Positions 7,011 through 14,942 of a stretch of 15,023 nt of DNA are shown piece by piece. Position numbers and translations under genes: made by a program. The notes under the pieces were generated by a model. That model did no database searches and was not told where the DNA came from. It saw only the letters and a program-made list of their open reading frames with translations. Origin of the DNA: Burkholderiales bacterium (GTDB lineage Bacteria > Pseudomonadota > Gammaproteobacteria > Burkholderiales > Burkholderiaceae_F); assembly GCA_021205255.1 (NCBI GenBank), contig JAJPXW010000282.1:4938-19960 (forward strand). Direction: 5' to 3'. Each line of letters opens with the position of its first letter. Position 1 is the stretch's first letter.

Positions 7011-8468
7011 TTAGTAGCCAGCCGGCACTTTCTTATGCCAGTCAGTGACAAGTTGGTATGCGTGGGCAGTATTTAAAAGAGAAGATTCCTGCAACCTTGG
7101 CGCAATAAGCTGGAAAGCGTATGGCCGACCTTTATCCGAAATCCCGCAGGGCAGACTCATGCTTGGGAGCCCTGCCAGAGAACCCGGTACTGTAAACAAA
7201 TCGCTCAGATAAAGAGAAAGAGGATCGTTCTTATCGCCAAAGCTAAAAGCTGCATCAGTTGAGACCGGAGCAAAAATGATGTCGCACTTATTTGCGAAAG
7301 CGTTATCAAATTCCTGGGCGATCAGTCTTCTGACTTTCTGCGCCTTGATGTAGTAGGCGTCATAGTAGCCATGTGAGAGCACATAGGTACCGATGAGAAT
7401 TCTTCTTTTTGGTTCTGGCCCGAGACCTTCGTCACGGCTCTTTTTAATCATGTCGAGTAGATCGGCATATTTTCCTGCGCGGTGCCCATAGCGCACACCG
7501 TCATAGCGGCTTAGATTTGAGCTTGCTTCAGCCGGGGCAATAATGTAGTAGACGGGTACACCTAAATCAGCTTTGGAAAGATCGATGTCCACGAGCTCAG
7601 CTCCTAGGGACTGATATTTCTTCAAAGCTTCTTCAAGACTAGCCTTAAGGCCGGGCGAAAGCTTTTCAAGCCATTTACGAGGTACGCCAATGCGCTTACC
7701 CTTAATGTCCTGGTTTAAGTCGATTGTTAAATCTTCCGGTGGCAACTCAATACTGGTGGAATCCCTCTTATCGAAACCAATGATGGAGGAAAGGACAAGC
7801 GCGCAATCTTCTGCTGTCTGTGCAATAACTCCGGCCGTATCTAAACTTGAAGCGAATGCAATCATGCCCCAACGGCTTGGGCGCCCATAAGTGGGCTTTA
7901 TACCCGTAACGCCGCAAAAGGCCGCTGGCTGGCGAATTGAACCGCCAGTATCCGTAGCTGTTGCTATTGGTGCTGTACGAGCTGCTACGCAGGAAGCTGA
8001 ACCACCTGAGGAGCCGCCAGGAACAGCATCCTTATCCCACGGGTTAAGAGTTTTGCCATAAGCGCTATTAGCAGTCGTAGAACCCATTGCGAATTCATCG
8101 CAATTGGTTTTACCGAGGCACACCATACCTTCTTTCTTAAGTCTTTCGACCACGGTGGCATCGAATGGGCTCATATAGCCTTCAAGCATCTTGCTCGCGG
8201 CTGTACTTGGCCACTCTTTAGTAACAAAGATGTCCTTATGCGCAATAGGGACGCCTGTTAAGGGACCTGCCGTCCCTTCAGCAATTTTTTTGTCCGCCTC
8301 TTTGGCTTGTTTTAGAGTTTCTTCAGGGCGAACATCCAAATAGGCATGCAATTCCTTGTGCGCATCGATCTTGTCTAGATATGCTTTAGCAAGCTCTTCG
8401 GCCGATACTTCTTTAGCCGCTAGGAGCTTACTTAGTTGCGTAACTGTCGATTGTGTTAAATCAGTCAT
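7011..8468 (-). CDS. gatA: Asp-tRNA(Asn)/Glu-tRNA(Gln) amidotransferase subunit A
   Basis: GatA is the glutaminase of the complex: it releases ammonia that travels to GatB. The 485-residue protein carries the amidase signature with the complete Ser-cisSer-Lys triad: Lys78 in PIAHKDIF, Ser153 in the GGSSGGSA loop and Ser177 in TDTGGSIRQPA. This spacing is one residue offset from the Staphylococcus GatA triad. Other family marks are GKTNCDEFAMGS (119-130) and GVTGIKPTYGR (186-196). AAGAAGG precedes the ATG. Eleven bases separate it from gatC upstream and 12 from gatB downstream, an obvious operon. Generic amidases share the fold, but the gatC-gatB context settles the call. Confidence 0.98.
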   Translation of the reverse strand: MTDLTQSTVTQLSKLLAAKEVSAEELAKAYLDKIDAHKELHAYLDVRPEETLKQAKEADKKIAEGTAGPLTGVPIAHKDIFVTKEWPSTAASKMLEGYMSPFDATVVERLKKEGMVCLGKTNCDEFAMGSTTANSAYGKTLNPWDKDAVPGGSSGGSASCVAARTAPIATATDTGGSIRQPAAFCGVTGIKPTYGRPSRWGMIAFASSLDTAGVIAQTAEDCALVLSSIIGFDKRDSTSIELPPEDLTIDLNQDIKGKRIGVPRKWLEKLSPGLKASLEEALKKYQSLGAELVDIDLSKADLGVPVYYIIAPAEASSNLSRYDGVRYGHRAGKYADLLDMIKKSRDEGLGPEPKRRILIGTYVLSHGYYDAYYIKAQKVRRLIAQEFDNAFANKCDIIFAPVSTDAAFSFGDKNDPLSLYLSDLFTVPGSLAGLPSMSLPCGISDKGRPYAFQLIAPRLQESSLLNTAHAYQLVTDWHKKVPAGY

Positions 8469-8479
8469 GGCAGCCTTCT

Positions 8480-8767
8480 TTATTCAATTACCTTAGGCAC
8501 GAGAAAGAGTCCGTCCACTTCATCGGGGGCGTTCTGCATATTCTCCGTGCGTCTGTTATGTTCTGTTACATCATCGGGTCGCAGTCTTTGGGCTCCCCCA
8601 AAGGGATGTGGCATCGGTTCTATCCCCTCAGTGTCAACCGACTGAATTTGCTCGACCATTCCAAGAATGTCGTTAAGTTCGACCATCAGTTGCTGAGCTT
8701 TTTCTTCTGATAGGTCAATCCGCGCTAAATCGGAAATGCGCTGGATGTCTTTTAGTGTAAGTGCCAT
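8480..8767 (-). CDS. gatC: Asp-tRNA(Asn)/Glu-tRNA(Gln) amidotransferase subunit C
   Basis: GatC is the small belt subunit that wraps around and stabilises GatA on GatB. The 95-residue length is typical. It opens with the family helix LKDIQRISDLARIDLSEE, continues with the ILGMVEQIQSVDTEGIEPM stretch, and ends with the conserved C-terminal segment ending NAPDEVDGLFLVPKVIE. It is the first gene of gatC-gatA-gatB and is divergent from mreB across 159 bases. The Shine-Dalgarno is weak. Presence of the trimer implies that Asn-tRNA or Gln-tRNA, or both, is made indirectly in this organism. Which one cannot be told without knowing whether AsnRS and GlnRS genes exist elsewhere. Confidence 0.96.
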   Translation of the reverse strand: MALTLKDIQRISDLARIDLSEEKAQQLMVELNDILGMVEQIQSVDTEGIEPMPHPFGGAQRLRPDDVTEHNRRTENMQNAPDEVDGLFLVPKVIE

Positions 8768-8785
8768 GGATGAAACTCATAAATC

Positions 8786-8811
8786 GCAAGAGCCGTGTTA
8801 CAACGGCTTGC
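8786..8811. repeat. Imperfect inverted repeat in the gatC leader
   Basis: AGCCGT (8791-8796) pairs with ACGGCT (8803-8808) around the loop GTTACA. Outer GCA and TGC also pair if two bases are bulged. It ends about 20 bases before the gatC start codon, so it may be an operator or an RNA hairpin in the gatC 5' leader. No T tract follows on either strand, which argues against a terminator. Confidence 0.45.
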
Positions 8812-8900
8812 ATCAATCTTTAAGTACTAGGAATTACCGAAAGAAGAATAACAATTTTTAGTCTATTATTTCGCTTAGTTTATTTATTATTCCTAGGAGT

Positions 8901-8920
8901 CGCCGCATAAGCGGCGGGGA
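8901..8920 (+). promoter_or_regulatory. Hairpin plus Shine-Dalgarno immediately upstream of mreB
   Basis: CGCCGC (8901-8906) and GCGGCG (8911-8916) form a perfect 6-bp GC stem with an ATAA tetraloop. The following GGGGA (8916-8920) is the likely Shine-Dalgarno, six bases before the ATG at 8927, and shares its first G with the stem. A second SD-like TAGGAG lies just before the hairpin at 8894-8899. Stem formation could limit ribosome access or bring the distal site close. Function is inferred. Confidence 0.55.
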
Positions 8921-8926
8921 TTATTA

Positions 8927-9973
8927 ATGTTTGAAAGCATAAGGTCGTACTTTTCCAATGACCTCGCCATAGACTTAGGCACTGCAAACACGTTGATCTA
9001 CTGTCGCGGAAAGGGCATGGTTCTCAATGAGCCAAGCGTCGTGGCAGTACGCACAGACAAAGGCAATTCCAACAAATTGGAAGTCAGGGCAGTTGGCAAA
9101 GAAGCCAAAAGCATGCTAGGCCGCGTGCCTGGCAACATCGAAGCAATCCGTCCACTAAAGGACGGGGTGATAGCTAATTTCACAGTTACTGAACAGATGC
9201 TGAAGAGTTTTATTAAAAAAGTCCACTCTCCCAGCATTTTTTCTCCTCGGCCAAGAATCGTTATCTGTGTTCCCTACGGGTCAACACAGGTGGAAAGAAG
9301 AGCCATTAAGGAGAGCGCAGAAGCAGCTGGCGCAAAACAGGTATTTCTTATTGAAGAGCCCATGGCTGCGGCTTTAGGAGCGGGCCTTCCCGTATCGGAA
9401 GCATCGGGTTCTCTTGTTATTGATATTGGAGGCGGTACTACTGAAGTTGGTGTAATTTCATTAGGCGGTATCGTCTACGCTTGTAGCGTAAGAGTTGGTG
9501 GTGATAAGTTCGATCAAGCAATTATCGACTACGTCCGCCGCAACTACGGAATGCTAATTGGTGAGCCAACAGCAGAGACCGTAAAGAAGGAAATTGGATC
9601 GGCTTTTGTCTCTAACGAAGTTCGAGATTTTGAAGTGAAAGGTCGCAACATCGCTGAAGGTGTTCCACGTTCTTTCACTATTACTAGTAATGAAGTTTTA
9701 GAGGCCCTGAATGAGCCTCTCAACCAGGTTGTCGGCGCAGTCAACAGAGCGCTTGAGCAAACACCACCGGAACTTGGTGCGGATATTGCCGTACGAGGCT
9801 TAGTCCTAACAGGTGGTGGAGCATTGCTCAAGGATCTGGATCGCCTCCTTATGGAGGAGACGGGACTGCCAGTAGTCATAGCTGACGATCCCCTTGGATG
9901 TGTGGTTAGAGGCTGCGGTTACGCTCTTGAAGGCATCGGCAAGATAGAAGATTCGATATTCTGCGTTGGGTAG
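8927..9973 (+). CDS. mreB: Rod-shape-determining actin homologue MreB
   Basis: MreB polymerises at the inner membrane and steers the RodA-PBP2 elongation machinery. The 348 residues match the family. The actin-fold nucleotide motifs are all present: phosphate-1 DLGTANTLIY (16-25), phosphate-2 IDIGGGTTEVG (165-175) and the adenosine motif LTGGGALLKDLD (294-305). The N-terminal MFESIRSYFS is the short amphipathic membrane-binding region seen in Gram-negative MreB. The C-terminus IEDSIFCVG differs from the aromatic/acidic endings I expect in relatives, a minor oddity. It is the first gene of a five-gene plus-strand cluster, preceded by a hairpin at its ribosome binding site. Intact and certain. 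Confidence 0.98.
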   Translation: MFESIRSYFSNDLAIDLGTANTLIYCRGKGMVLNEPSVVAVRTDKGNSNKLEVRAVGKEAKSMLGRVPGNIEAIRPLKDGVIANFTVTEQMLKSFIKKVHSPSIFSPRPRIVICVPYGSTQVERRAIKESAEAAGAKQVFLIEEPMAAALGAGLPVSEASGSLVIDIGGGTTEVGVISLGGIVYACSVRVGGDKFDQAIIDYVRRNYGMLIGEPTAETVKKEIGSAFVSNEVRDFEVKGRNIAEGVPRSFTITSNEVLEALNEPLNQVVGAVNRALEQTPPELGADIAVRGLVLTGGGALLKDLDRLLMEETGLPVVIADDPLGCVVRGCGYALEGIGKIEDSIFCVG

Positions 9974-9987
9974 CAGAATAATGCCCA

Positions 9988-10914
9988 ATGACCGGACAGA
10001 CGGCAAATAAGAAGTTTTTCGGACCTAGGCCGTCCTCGGTTACAAGCTTTGGCTTTTTTGCGGTGGTCTCTGTTCTACTGATGATCACAGACCACCAAAT
10101 GAGGATGATGGAGCCCATCAGAAGCGGGCTCACACTAGTTTCCGATTCTGTGTATACAGTCCTGGCGGCACCTGTTAGGCTCGCCCGGGATGTTTCTGCA
10201 CATATGACAAGTAAAGATCAACTCCTAAAAAACAATCAGGAGTTGAAAGACGAAATCATGAAAGTGCAGGTCCTGGGAAGTCGCCTAGAAACCTTGGAAG
10301 AGGAAAATCGGATGCTAAAGCAAATGCTGATGCAGAAAAAAGTTCAGCAAGTGCCATCCGCCGTGTTCCAAGTCACTAGGGTATTGTCAGACGGGTATAC
10401 ACAACGCTTCCAAATTAACGGAGGCTCCGATCAGGGCCTTCAGCCTGGGATGCCTGTACTTTCGGAAAAAGGTCTGGCCGGTCAGCTTGTCCATGTAGGT
10501 CCATTTTCCAGTCTGCTTAGATTAGTGCAAGACAAAAATCAGGAAGTGCCAGTGCTATTCGAAGGCTCAGGAATCAGAGGCTTAGTGCGGGGAACTGGTG
10601 AAGACTTGAAACTGGAGTCTCGAGATCTGCCCTATACCGATAAAATTAAACCTGGCGATAAGGTTGTGACTTCCGGTTTGGATGGTGTGTATCCTAAAGG
10701 CATTCCAGTCGGCACGGTTATCTCAGCTCTTCCAAGCGATACGGGCTCTTATGTCGAAGTAACGATAAAAGCCGTAAAAGGCATGGGAAATAACGACTCA
10801 GTGCTCGTTTTGCTAGTCGATCCAATAAATATACCGCCTCCGATTGAGGACGAGCCTGAACTTATGGGTACTCCGGCGCCACCGGCCATAAAGAAAAAGA
10901 AGGCCGCAAAATGA
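9988..10914 (+). CDS. mreC: Rod-shape-determining protein MreC
   Basis: MreC is a bitopic inner-membrane protein whose periplasmic part activates PBP2 and scaffolds the elongasome. The 308-residue product shows one N-terminal membrane helix (about 18-34), a Lys/Glu/Leu-rich coiled coil (about 75-117, LLKNNQELKDEIMKVQ onward), and then the double beta-barrel region with GLQPGMPVLSEKGLAGQLVHV and KIKPGDKVVTSGLDGVYPKGIPVG. The tail is Pro-rich, then Lys-rich. The ATG at 9988 lies 14 bases after the mreB stop with only a weak Shine-Dalgarno; another ATG at 9981 is in a different frame. Its stop overlaps the mreD start by four bases (ATGA), implying coupling. Confidence 0.97.
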   Translation: MTGQTANKKFFGPRPSSVTSFGFFAVVSVLLMITDHQMRMMEPIRSGLTLVSDSVYTVLAAPVRLARDVSAHMTSKDQLLKNNQELKDEIMKVQVLGSRLETLEEENRMLKQMLMQKKVQQVPSAVFQVTRVLSDGYTQRFQINGGSDQGLQPGMPVLSEKGLAGQLVHVGPFSSLLRLVQDKNQEVPVLFEGSGIRGLVRGTGEDLKLESRDLPYTDKIKPGDKVVTSGLDGVYPKGIPVGTVISALPSDTGSYVEVTIKAVKGMGNNDSVLVLLVDPINIPPPIEDEPELMGTPAPPAIKKKKAAK

Positions 10915-11441
10915 GCGACTATTCCGAAGGCTATAGACAACAAGCGCGACCTGATAAGACGATTTGGGATCCAATTTTCGCTGGTCCCTATTGGATTTAT
11001 GGCTCCATGGCCATCAGTTGGACGCTGGATTTGTTTTCCTGGCGGGATTGGCCGTTCATGCCAAATTTCCTGTCAATGACTTTGGTTTTTTGGACTATCT
11101 ACCAACCTGATAGGATTTACTACTGGTTAGTTTTTCTACTAGGACTGACAATAGACACCGATAGAGGTGCTGTTTTCGGTCAAAATGCCTTAGCTTTATT
11201 AGTTATTGTTTTCCTTACTGAATTGATGAGCCAGAGATTGCAATGGCTACAGAAAGTAGGACAAGCGATAACCATACTTCCGATTTTTTTGATAACTCCG
11301 ACCCTCATGGCTTTTGAGAGTTTTTGTTTTGGTTCGTTCCAGCTGGATTGGGGCTGGTTCACCAAAGCGCTTATGTGTACTGTTTTATGGCCCGCTTGGT
11401 CATTTGTGCTATCTAGAAGATTCCTTTCAGCTAACAGCTGA
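10911..11441 (+). CDS. mreD: Rod-shape-determining protein MreD
   Basis: MreD is a small polytopic inner-membrane subunit of the elongasome. The 176-residue sequence is hydrophobic, with about five or six membrane segments after a short polar N-terminus. It contains the family-typical cytoplasmic-loop pattern LGLTIDTDRGAVFGQNALAL, comparable to the 'GL..D...G..FGQ.AL' of other proteobacterial MreD. The start overlaps the mreC stop (ATGA). The stop codon at 11439-11441 lies inside the 8-bp hairpin before mrdA. The assignment rests on both sequence and position. Confidence 0.93.
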   Translation: MSDYSEGYRQQARPDKTIWDPIFAGPYWIYGSMAISWTLDLFSWRDWPFMPNFLSMTLVFWTIYQPDRIYYWLVFLLGLTIDTDRGAVFGQNALALLVIVFLTELMSQRLQWLQKVGQAITILPIFLITPTLMAFESFCFGSFQLDWGWFTKALMCTVLWPAWSFVLSRRFLSANS

Positions 11442-11443
11442 AA
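11425..11443 (+). promoter_or_regulatory. Hairpin spanning the mreD stop, upstream of mrdA
   Basis: TTTCAGCT (11425-11432) and AGCTGAAA (11436-11443) form a perfect 8-bp inverted repeat around AAC. It includes the mreD TGA and ends 14 bases before the mrdA ATG. No T run follows (next bases are AATTGAAAG), so a terminator is unlikely. A role in coupling, mRNA processing or differential expression is possible but unproven. The same stretch reads as degenerate heptamers (AACAGCT, GAAAATT, GAAAGTT) related to the repeat at 826-881. Confidence 0.5.
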
Positions 11444-11457
11444 ATTGAAAGTTAACG

Positions 11458-13521
11458 ATGCCGAAGAAGAAAAAGAATTGGGTAGGTATCCATCTCAGGA
11501 TGTTCCGCGGACGAAGCTTCTGGTTCGTCGTGGCGGTTGTTGCCCTGTATGCGTTGCTTATCGGCCGGTTCTTTTATCTTCAAGTAATTGAGTACGAAGA
11601 ATTCAGTGTAAAAGCCGAAGCCAACCGTAAAACTGAAGTAGCGCACGCTCCAAGGCGTGGCATTATTGTCGATAAGCATGGAGAGCTGCTGGCAGCTAAT
11701 GAGCCAAGCTATACCTTGGAAGTGACGCCGGCAAAAGTCGGTACGATGGGTAACACTCTGGAAGAACTTGGCCACTTTATAAATATATCCAAGGCCGATG
11801 TTCGGCGTTTTAATAAATTTAAAGACGAACTTCCTAGACTAAGTCCAGTTCCTATTAAGTTGAACTTATCGGATGAGGAGGTTGCTCGCTTTACGGCGCA
11901 GTCCTGGCGCTTCCCTGGAGTTGAAGTGCGTTCCAGGCTGCATCGTTATTATCCGCAGGGCAAAGACGCTGCCCATATCGTTGGTTACTTAGGAAGAATT
12001 TCCCAGAAAGACCAAAATGACATCGTAGCCAAAGGCAAGGAAGCTGAATACTCCGGTACTTTGGATATTGGCAAAATAGGTCTTGAACTTTCCTATGAAG
12101 ATGTCCTGCACGGCAAGCCTGGAATTGAAGAGCTTGAAGTGAGGGCATCTGGTCGACCAATCCGATCCCTTTCTAGAAGTCCATCGACTACTGGGAGCAA
12201 TTTGACTTTAACTCTCGACATGCGATTGCAAAGGGAAATCACTAAAGAGCTTGGCGAGAGAAGAGGGGCAGTGGTTGCCATTGAACCCGCTACAGGGGAC
12301 ATCCTAGCGGTTGTATCCAATCCAAGCTTTGATCCCAATCTATTTGTCGATGGAATTGATCAGGACAACTGGGATGCCTTAAATAAGGATCCCGATAAGC
12401 CATTGCTTAACCGAGCTCTCCGTGGCGCCTATCCAATTGGATCGACAATAAAGCCATTCCTTGCAATTTCTGCTGCCCAGCTAGGCGTTAGAAGTCCTAA
12501 GCGTGTGATTCAAGACGGCGGAACTTTTAGGCTTGGCGATCATATTTTTAGAGACTCCACGCACGGAAGAGGATATGGTGCAGTGGACATGCGAAGAGCG
12601 ATTATCGTATCGAGCGACGTCTATTTCTACTCGCTGGCTCAGGAGATGGGAATAGATAAGATCCATGATTCCCTGAAACCTTTCGGGTTTGGCCAAATTA
12701 CTGGAGTGGACCTAAAGAACGAAGGAACTGGAATTCTCCCCTCTAAAGATTGGAAGTGGAAACGCTTTAAACAAAGATGGATGACGGGCGATACGATCTC
12801 AGTGGGAATTGGCCAAGGCTATAACGCCTTTACCATGTTGCAATTGGCTCATGCAGTTGCCACGCTAGCCAATGATGGCGTAGTAATGACGCCTCACTTC
12901 GTTAAGAAGATAACCGATCCTACTTCTGGAGAGGAAACTTTTGTGGACACCGAACCCACTGACATCATTCCTCTGAAAAGGGAATACCTGGATCTAATCA
13001 AAGGGGCAATGCATGAAGTGACCATCCATGGAACGGGTCGCGGAACTTTTGGTAATGCTCCCTACTCTTTAGGTGGAAAAACTGGAACAGCGCAAGTGCT
13101 AGGAGTTAAACAGGGCGCTTTCTACGATAAGAACCGTGTCCAAGAAAGACATCGCGACCACTCTCTTTTTATTGCGTTTGCTCCATTTGAAAAGCCAACT
13201 ATAGCTATCGCCTGCATTATTGAAAACGGTGGGTTCGGAGCATCGGCGGCAGCTCCTTTAGTAAGAAAAATCCTTGATTTCTACTTTGATGAAAAGAAGA
13301 AAGAGGAGCAAGGTACATTAGAGCCTGATGAAGAGAATAAAAACAATTTCAGAGACTACCTAAAGGTTCAACCGGCCCAACCAGCGCAACCTGAGGAGGA
13401 ACCGGCTAATACAAATGTGCCAAAACCTATCCATGTCGACCGTCGGAAGGAGGGACCCACTCAAAAACAGACCCAGGCGCTTAACCAACCTAATCCACCA
13501 TCAAGTAAGAAGCCGACATGA
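11458..13521 (+). CDS. mrdA: Penicillin-binding protein 2 (elongasome transpeptidase)
   Basis: PBP2 cross-links new side-wall peptidoglycan in partnership with RodA. The 687-residue protein has a basic cytoplasmic start, one membrane anchor (about 20-41), a dimerisation/pedestal domain with the RRGIIVDKHGELLAANEPSY segment, and the transpeptidase domain. All active-site motifs are present: nucleophile Ser329 in STIK (329-332), SSD (385-387; the SxD form of the usual SxN box) and KTG (541-543, KTGTAQVLG). It is about 50 residues longer than E. coli PBP2 because of a Lys/Glu then Pro/Gln-rich tail (about 611-687). The Shine-Dalgarno before the ATG is weak. Its stop overlaps the rodA start (ATGA), a tight synthetic pair. 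Confidence 0.97.
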   Translation: MPKKKKNWVGIHLRMFRGRSFWFVVAVVALYALLIGRFFYLQVIEYEEFSVKAEANRKTEVAHAPRRGIIVDKHGELLAANEPSYTLEVTPAKVGTMGNTLEELGHFINISKADVRRFNKFKDELPRLSPVPIKLNLSDEEVARFTAQSWRFPGVEVRSRLHRYYPQGKDAAHIVGYLGRISQKDQNDIVAKGKEAEYSGTLDIGKIGLELSYEDVLHGKPGIEELEVRASGRPIRSLSRSPSTTGSNLTLTLDMRLQREITKELGERRGAVVAIEPATGDILAVVSNPSFDPNLFVDGIDQDNWDALNKDPDKPLLNRALRGAYPIGSTIKPFLAISAAQLGVRSPKRVIQDGGTFRLGDHIFRDSTHGRGYGAVDMRRAIIVSSDVYFYSLAQEMGIDKIHDSLKPFGFGQITGVDLKNEGTGILPSKDWKWKRFKQRWMTGDTISVGIGQGYNAFTMLQLAHAVATLANDGVVMTPHFVKKITDPTSGEETFVDTEPTDIIPLKREYLDLIKGAMHEVTIHGTGRGTFGNAPYSLGGKTGTAQVLGVKQGAFYDKNRVQERHRDHSLFIAFAPFEKPTIAIACIIENGGFGASAAAPLVRKILDFYFDEKKKEEQGTLEPDEENKNNFRDYLKVQPAQPAQPEEEPANTNVPKPIHVDRRKEGPTQKQTQALNQPNPPSSKKPT

Positions 13522-14672
13522 GAATCGATAGCTCGTATGTAATTAACGAACCTGAGCCCTTTATCAGGAAAGTTGGCATCGTCCTTCTAAAGTTTTTCCG
13601 ATCGATTGATTGGCCGTTGCTGGTTATTGTCACTTTGCTTACCGCTGTTGGATTCGTTGCGCTTTATTCAGCAGGATATAGTTTCCCGTGGCGCATTGAA
13701 GGGCAGGTAAGAAACATAGGCTTTGCTTTTCTTGCCATGCTGTTATTTGCCAACTTGCCGATAAAGTGGATTAAATGGTTAGCCGTACCGGTATATTCGA
13801 TTGGGATGCTGCTACTAGTCGCCACTCTACTTTTTGGCGTCACTACTAAAGGGGCAACCCGTTGGTTGGATATAGGACCAGTGCGAATGCAACCCTCCGA
13901 GATTATGAAGTTGGCAGTCCCTTTACTTCTTGCGTGGTACTTTTCTTTGCGGGAAGATAGTACGAGATGGTGGGATTTCCTTGTGGCTTTTGCCATTCTC
14001 GGAGTGCCAGTTCTTCTGATCCTGAAGCAACCGGATATGGGAACGGCATTGCTCGTGCTTGGAGCTGGCTTTGCAGTGATCTTTTTTGCCGGTCTCAGCT
14101 GGAAATTTATGGGTTTGATGGTCGTTGGAGCGGCCATATGCGCTCCTATTGCCTGGACTTCCATGTACGACTATCAACGTCAAAGGATCCTAACATTGCT
14201 CGATCCTTCCACTGATCCACTTGGAGCGGGCTTCCATGTCATTCAATCAGTTATTGCTATTGGCTCAGGTGGCTTAACAGGAAAAGGCTGGATGAACGGT
14301 ACACAAGCGCATCTGGACTTTATTCCGGAACGTACCAGTGACTTCCTTTTTGCGGTATATGCAGAAGAATTTGGCCTTTTTGGAGAAATCGGCCTCATTC
14401 TTCTTTATTTAGTGTTGATTTTCCGGACGGTCTACATCGCCTCCATGGCCCATAGCCACTTTGAACGGCTTTTGGGAGGCGCTATTGCCTGTATCTTTCT
14501 CACTTATTCTTTCGTGAATATGGGAATGGTGAGCGGGGTCCTCCCGGTAGTAGGTGTCCCGTTGCCTTTCATGAGCTACGGTGGATCGGCTTTCATTATT
14601 CTAGGAATCTGCTGCGGCATCCTGATGAAGATTTCAGCCAATCGCTACTTTGAACTTGAGAAAGCAAAGTAG
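13518..14672 (+). CDS. rodA: Peptidoglycan glycosyltransferase RodA (SEDS family)
   Basis: RodA polymerises glycan strands from lipid II and works as a complex with PBP2. The 384-residue sequence has about ten membrane segments and the SEDS hallmarks: GATRWLDIGPVRMQPSEIMK (112-131), KQPDMGTALL (170-179), and the essential loop FIPERTSDFLFAVYAEEFG (268-286), in which Asp275 corresponds to the catalytic aspartate of other RodA proteins. The C-terminal GVPLPFMSYGGS (346-357) is also typical. The ATG overlaps the mrdA stop by four bases. FtsW is the paralogue, but the mre/mrdA context decides for RodA (mrdB). It is the last gene of the cluster before a 270-base non-coding stretch. Confidence 0.97.
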   Translation: MRIDSSYVINEPEPFIRKVGIVLLKFFRSIDWPLLVIVTLLTAVGFVALYSAGYSFPWRIEGQVRNIGFAFLAMLLFANLPIKWIKWLAVPVYSIGMLLLVATLLFGVTTKGATRWLDIGPVRMQPSEIMKLAVPLLLAWYFSLREDSTRWWDFLVAFAILGVPVLLILKQPDMGTALLVLGAGFAVIFFAGLSWKFMGLMVVGAAICAPIAWTSMYDYQRQRILTLLDPSTDPLGAGFHVIQSVIAIGSGGLTGKGWMNGTQAHLDFIPERTSDFLFAVYAEEFGLFGEIGLILLYLVLIFRTVYIASMAHSHFERLLGGAIACIFLTYSFVNMGMVSGVLPVVGVPLPFMSYGGSAFIILGICCGILMKISANRYFELEKAK

Positions 14673-14942
14673 ATGTCTGATTCTTTAATTAATAAAGGTT
14701 AGTGGAAAGAAAGGTAGGGGAAAGGTCAGCTAGGAATTGCCCCTATTTCACAGACGTAGGTAAAGGCCACTGCTTATGCATGAGTGGTCAAAATGCCATT
14801 TGGCCAATAGCTTAAGGTATTGTGTGCCCGCGAATGGAAAGGTCTTAATAAGAGGAAAATTGGTAAAATTACACCCCTACCCATTACCCTCAATTTCCTT
14901 AAGAAAAGACCAAAGCAATAGAATTTTGGTCTATTTAACTAA
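14673..14942. other. Non-coding interval after rodA with three possible stem-loops
   Basis: No gene is seen here; the only ATG just after the rodA stop opens a 9-codon frame. Three inverted repeats are visible: TAGGGG (14715-14720) with CCCCTA (14740-14745); GGCCACT (14765-14771) with AGTGGTC (14783-14789, one G-U pair); and AGACCAAA (14907-14914) with TTTGGTCT (14925-14932). TAAAAT at 14864-14869 resembles a -10 box but lacks a clear -35. The interval probably holds the end of the mre transcript and the promoter or leader of the next gene. Confidence 0.5.
14907..14932 (+). terminator. Possible hairpin terminator or leader structure after rodA
   Basis: A perfect 8-bp stem (AGACCAAA with TTTGGTCT) has a 10-base loop and is followed by ATTT rather than a proper T run. 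It sits 10 bases before the next start codon, so it may equally be a leader hairpin of the downstream lipoprotein gene. Confidence 0.3.

Larger units (their letters stand above)
8768..8926. promoter_or_regulatory. Divergent promoter region between gatCAB and mreBCD-mrdA-rodA
   Basis: This 159-base AT-rich interval must start both operons. Toward mreB there are TATTAT boxes at 8864-8869 and 8885-8890 that could be -10 elements, but neither has a convincing -35 at 16-18 bases. Toward gatC, TTGTTA (minus strand, just past 8850) could be a -35, with no well-spaced -10. An imperfect inverted repeat lies at 8786-8811 in the gatC leader, and a GC-rich hairpin lies at the mreB start. Assignment as promoter region rests on gene orientation, not on strong boxes. 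Confidence 0.5.

Noticed and set aside
11425..11443. Hairpin before mrdA as a transcription terminator
   Set aside because: No T run follows, and mrdA, tightly linked to rodA, has no alternative promoter that I can see, so termination here would split a functional operon.
14673..14702. Short frame MSDSLINKG directly after rodA
   Set aside because: It has only nine codons, with no ribosome binding site and no family resemblance.
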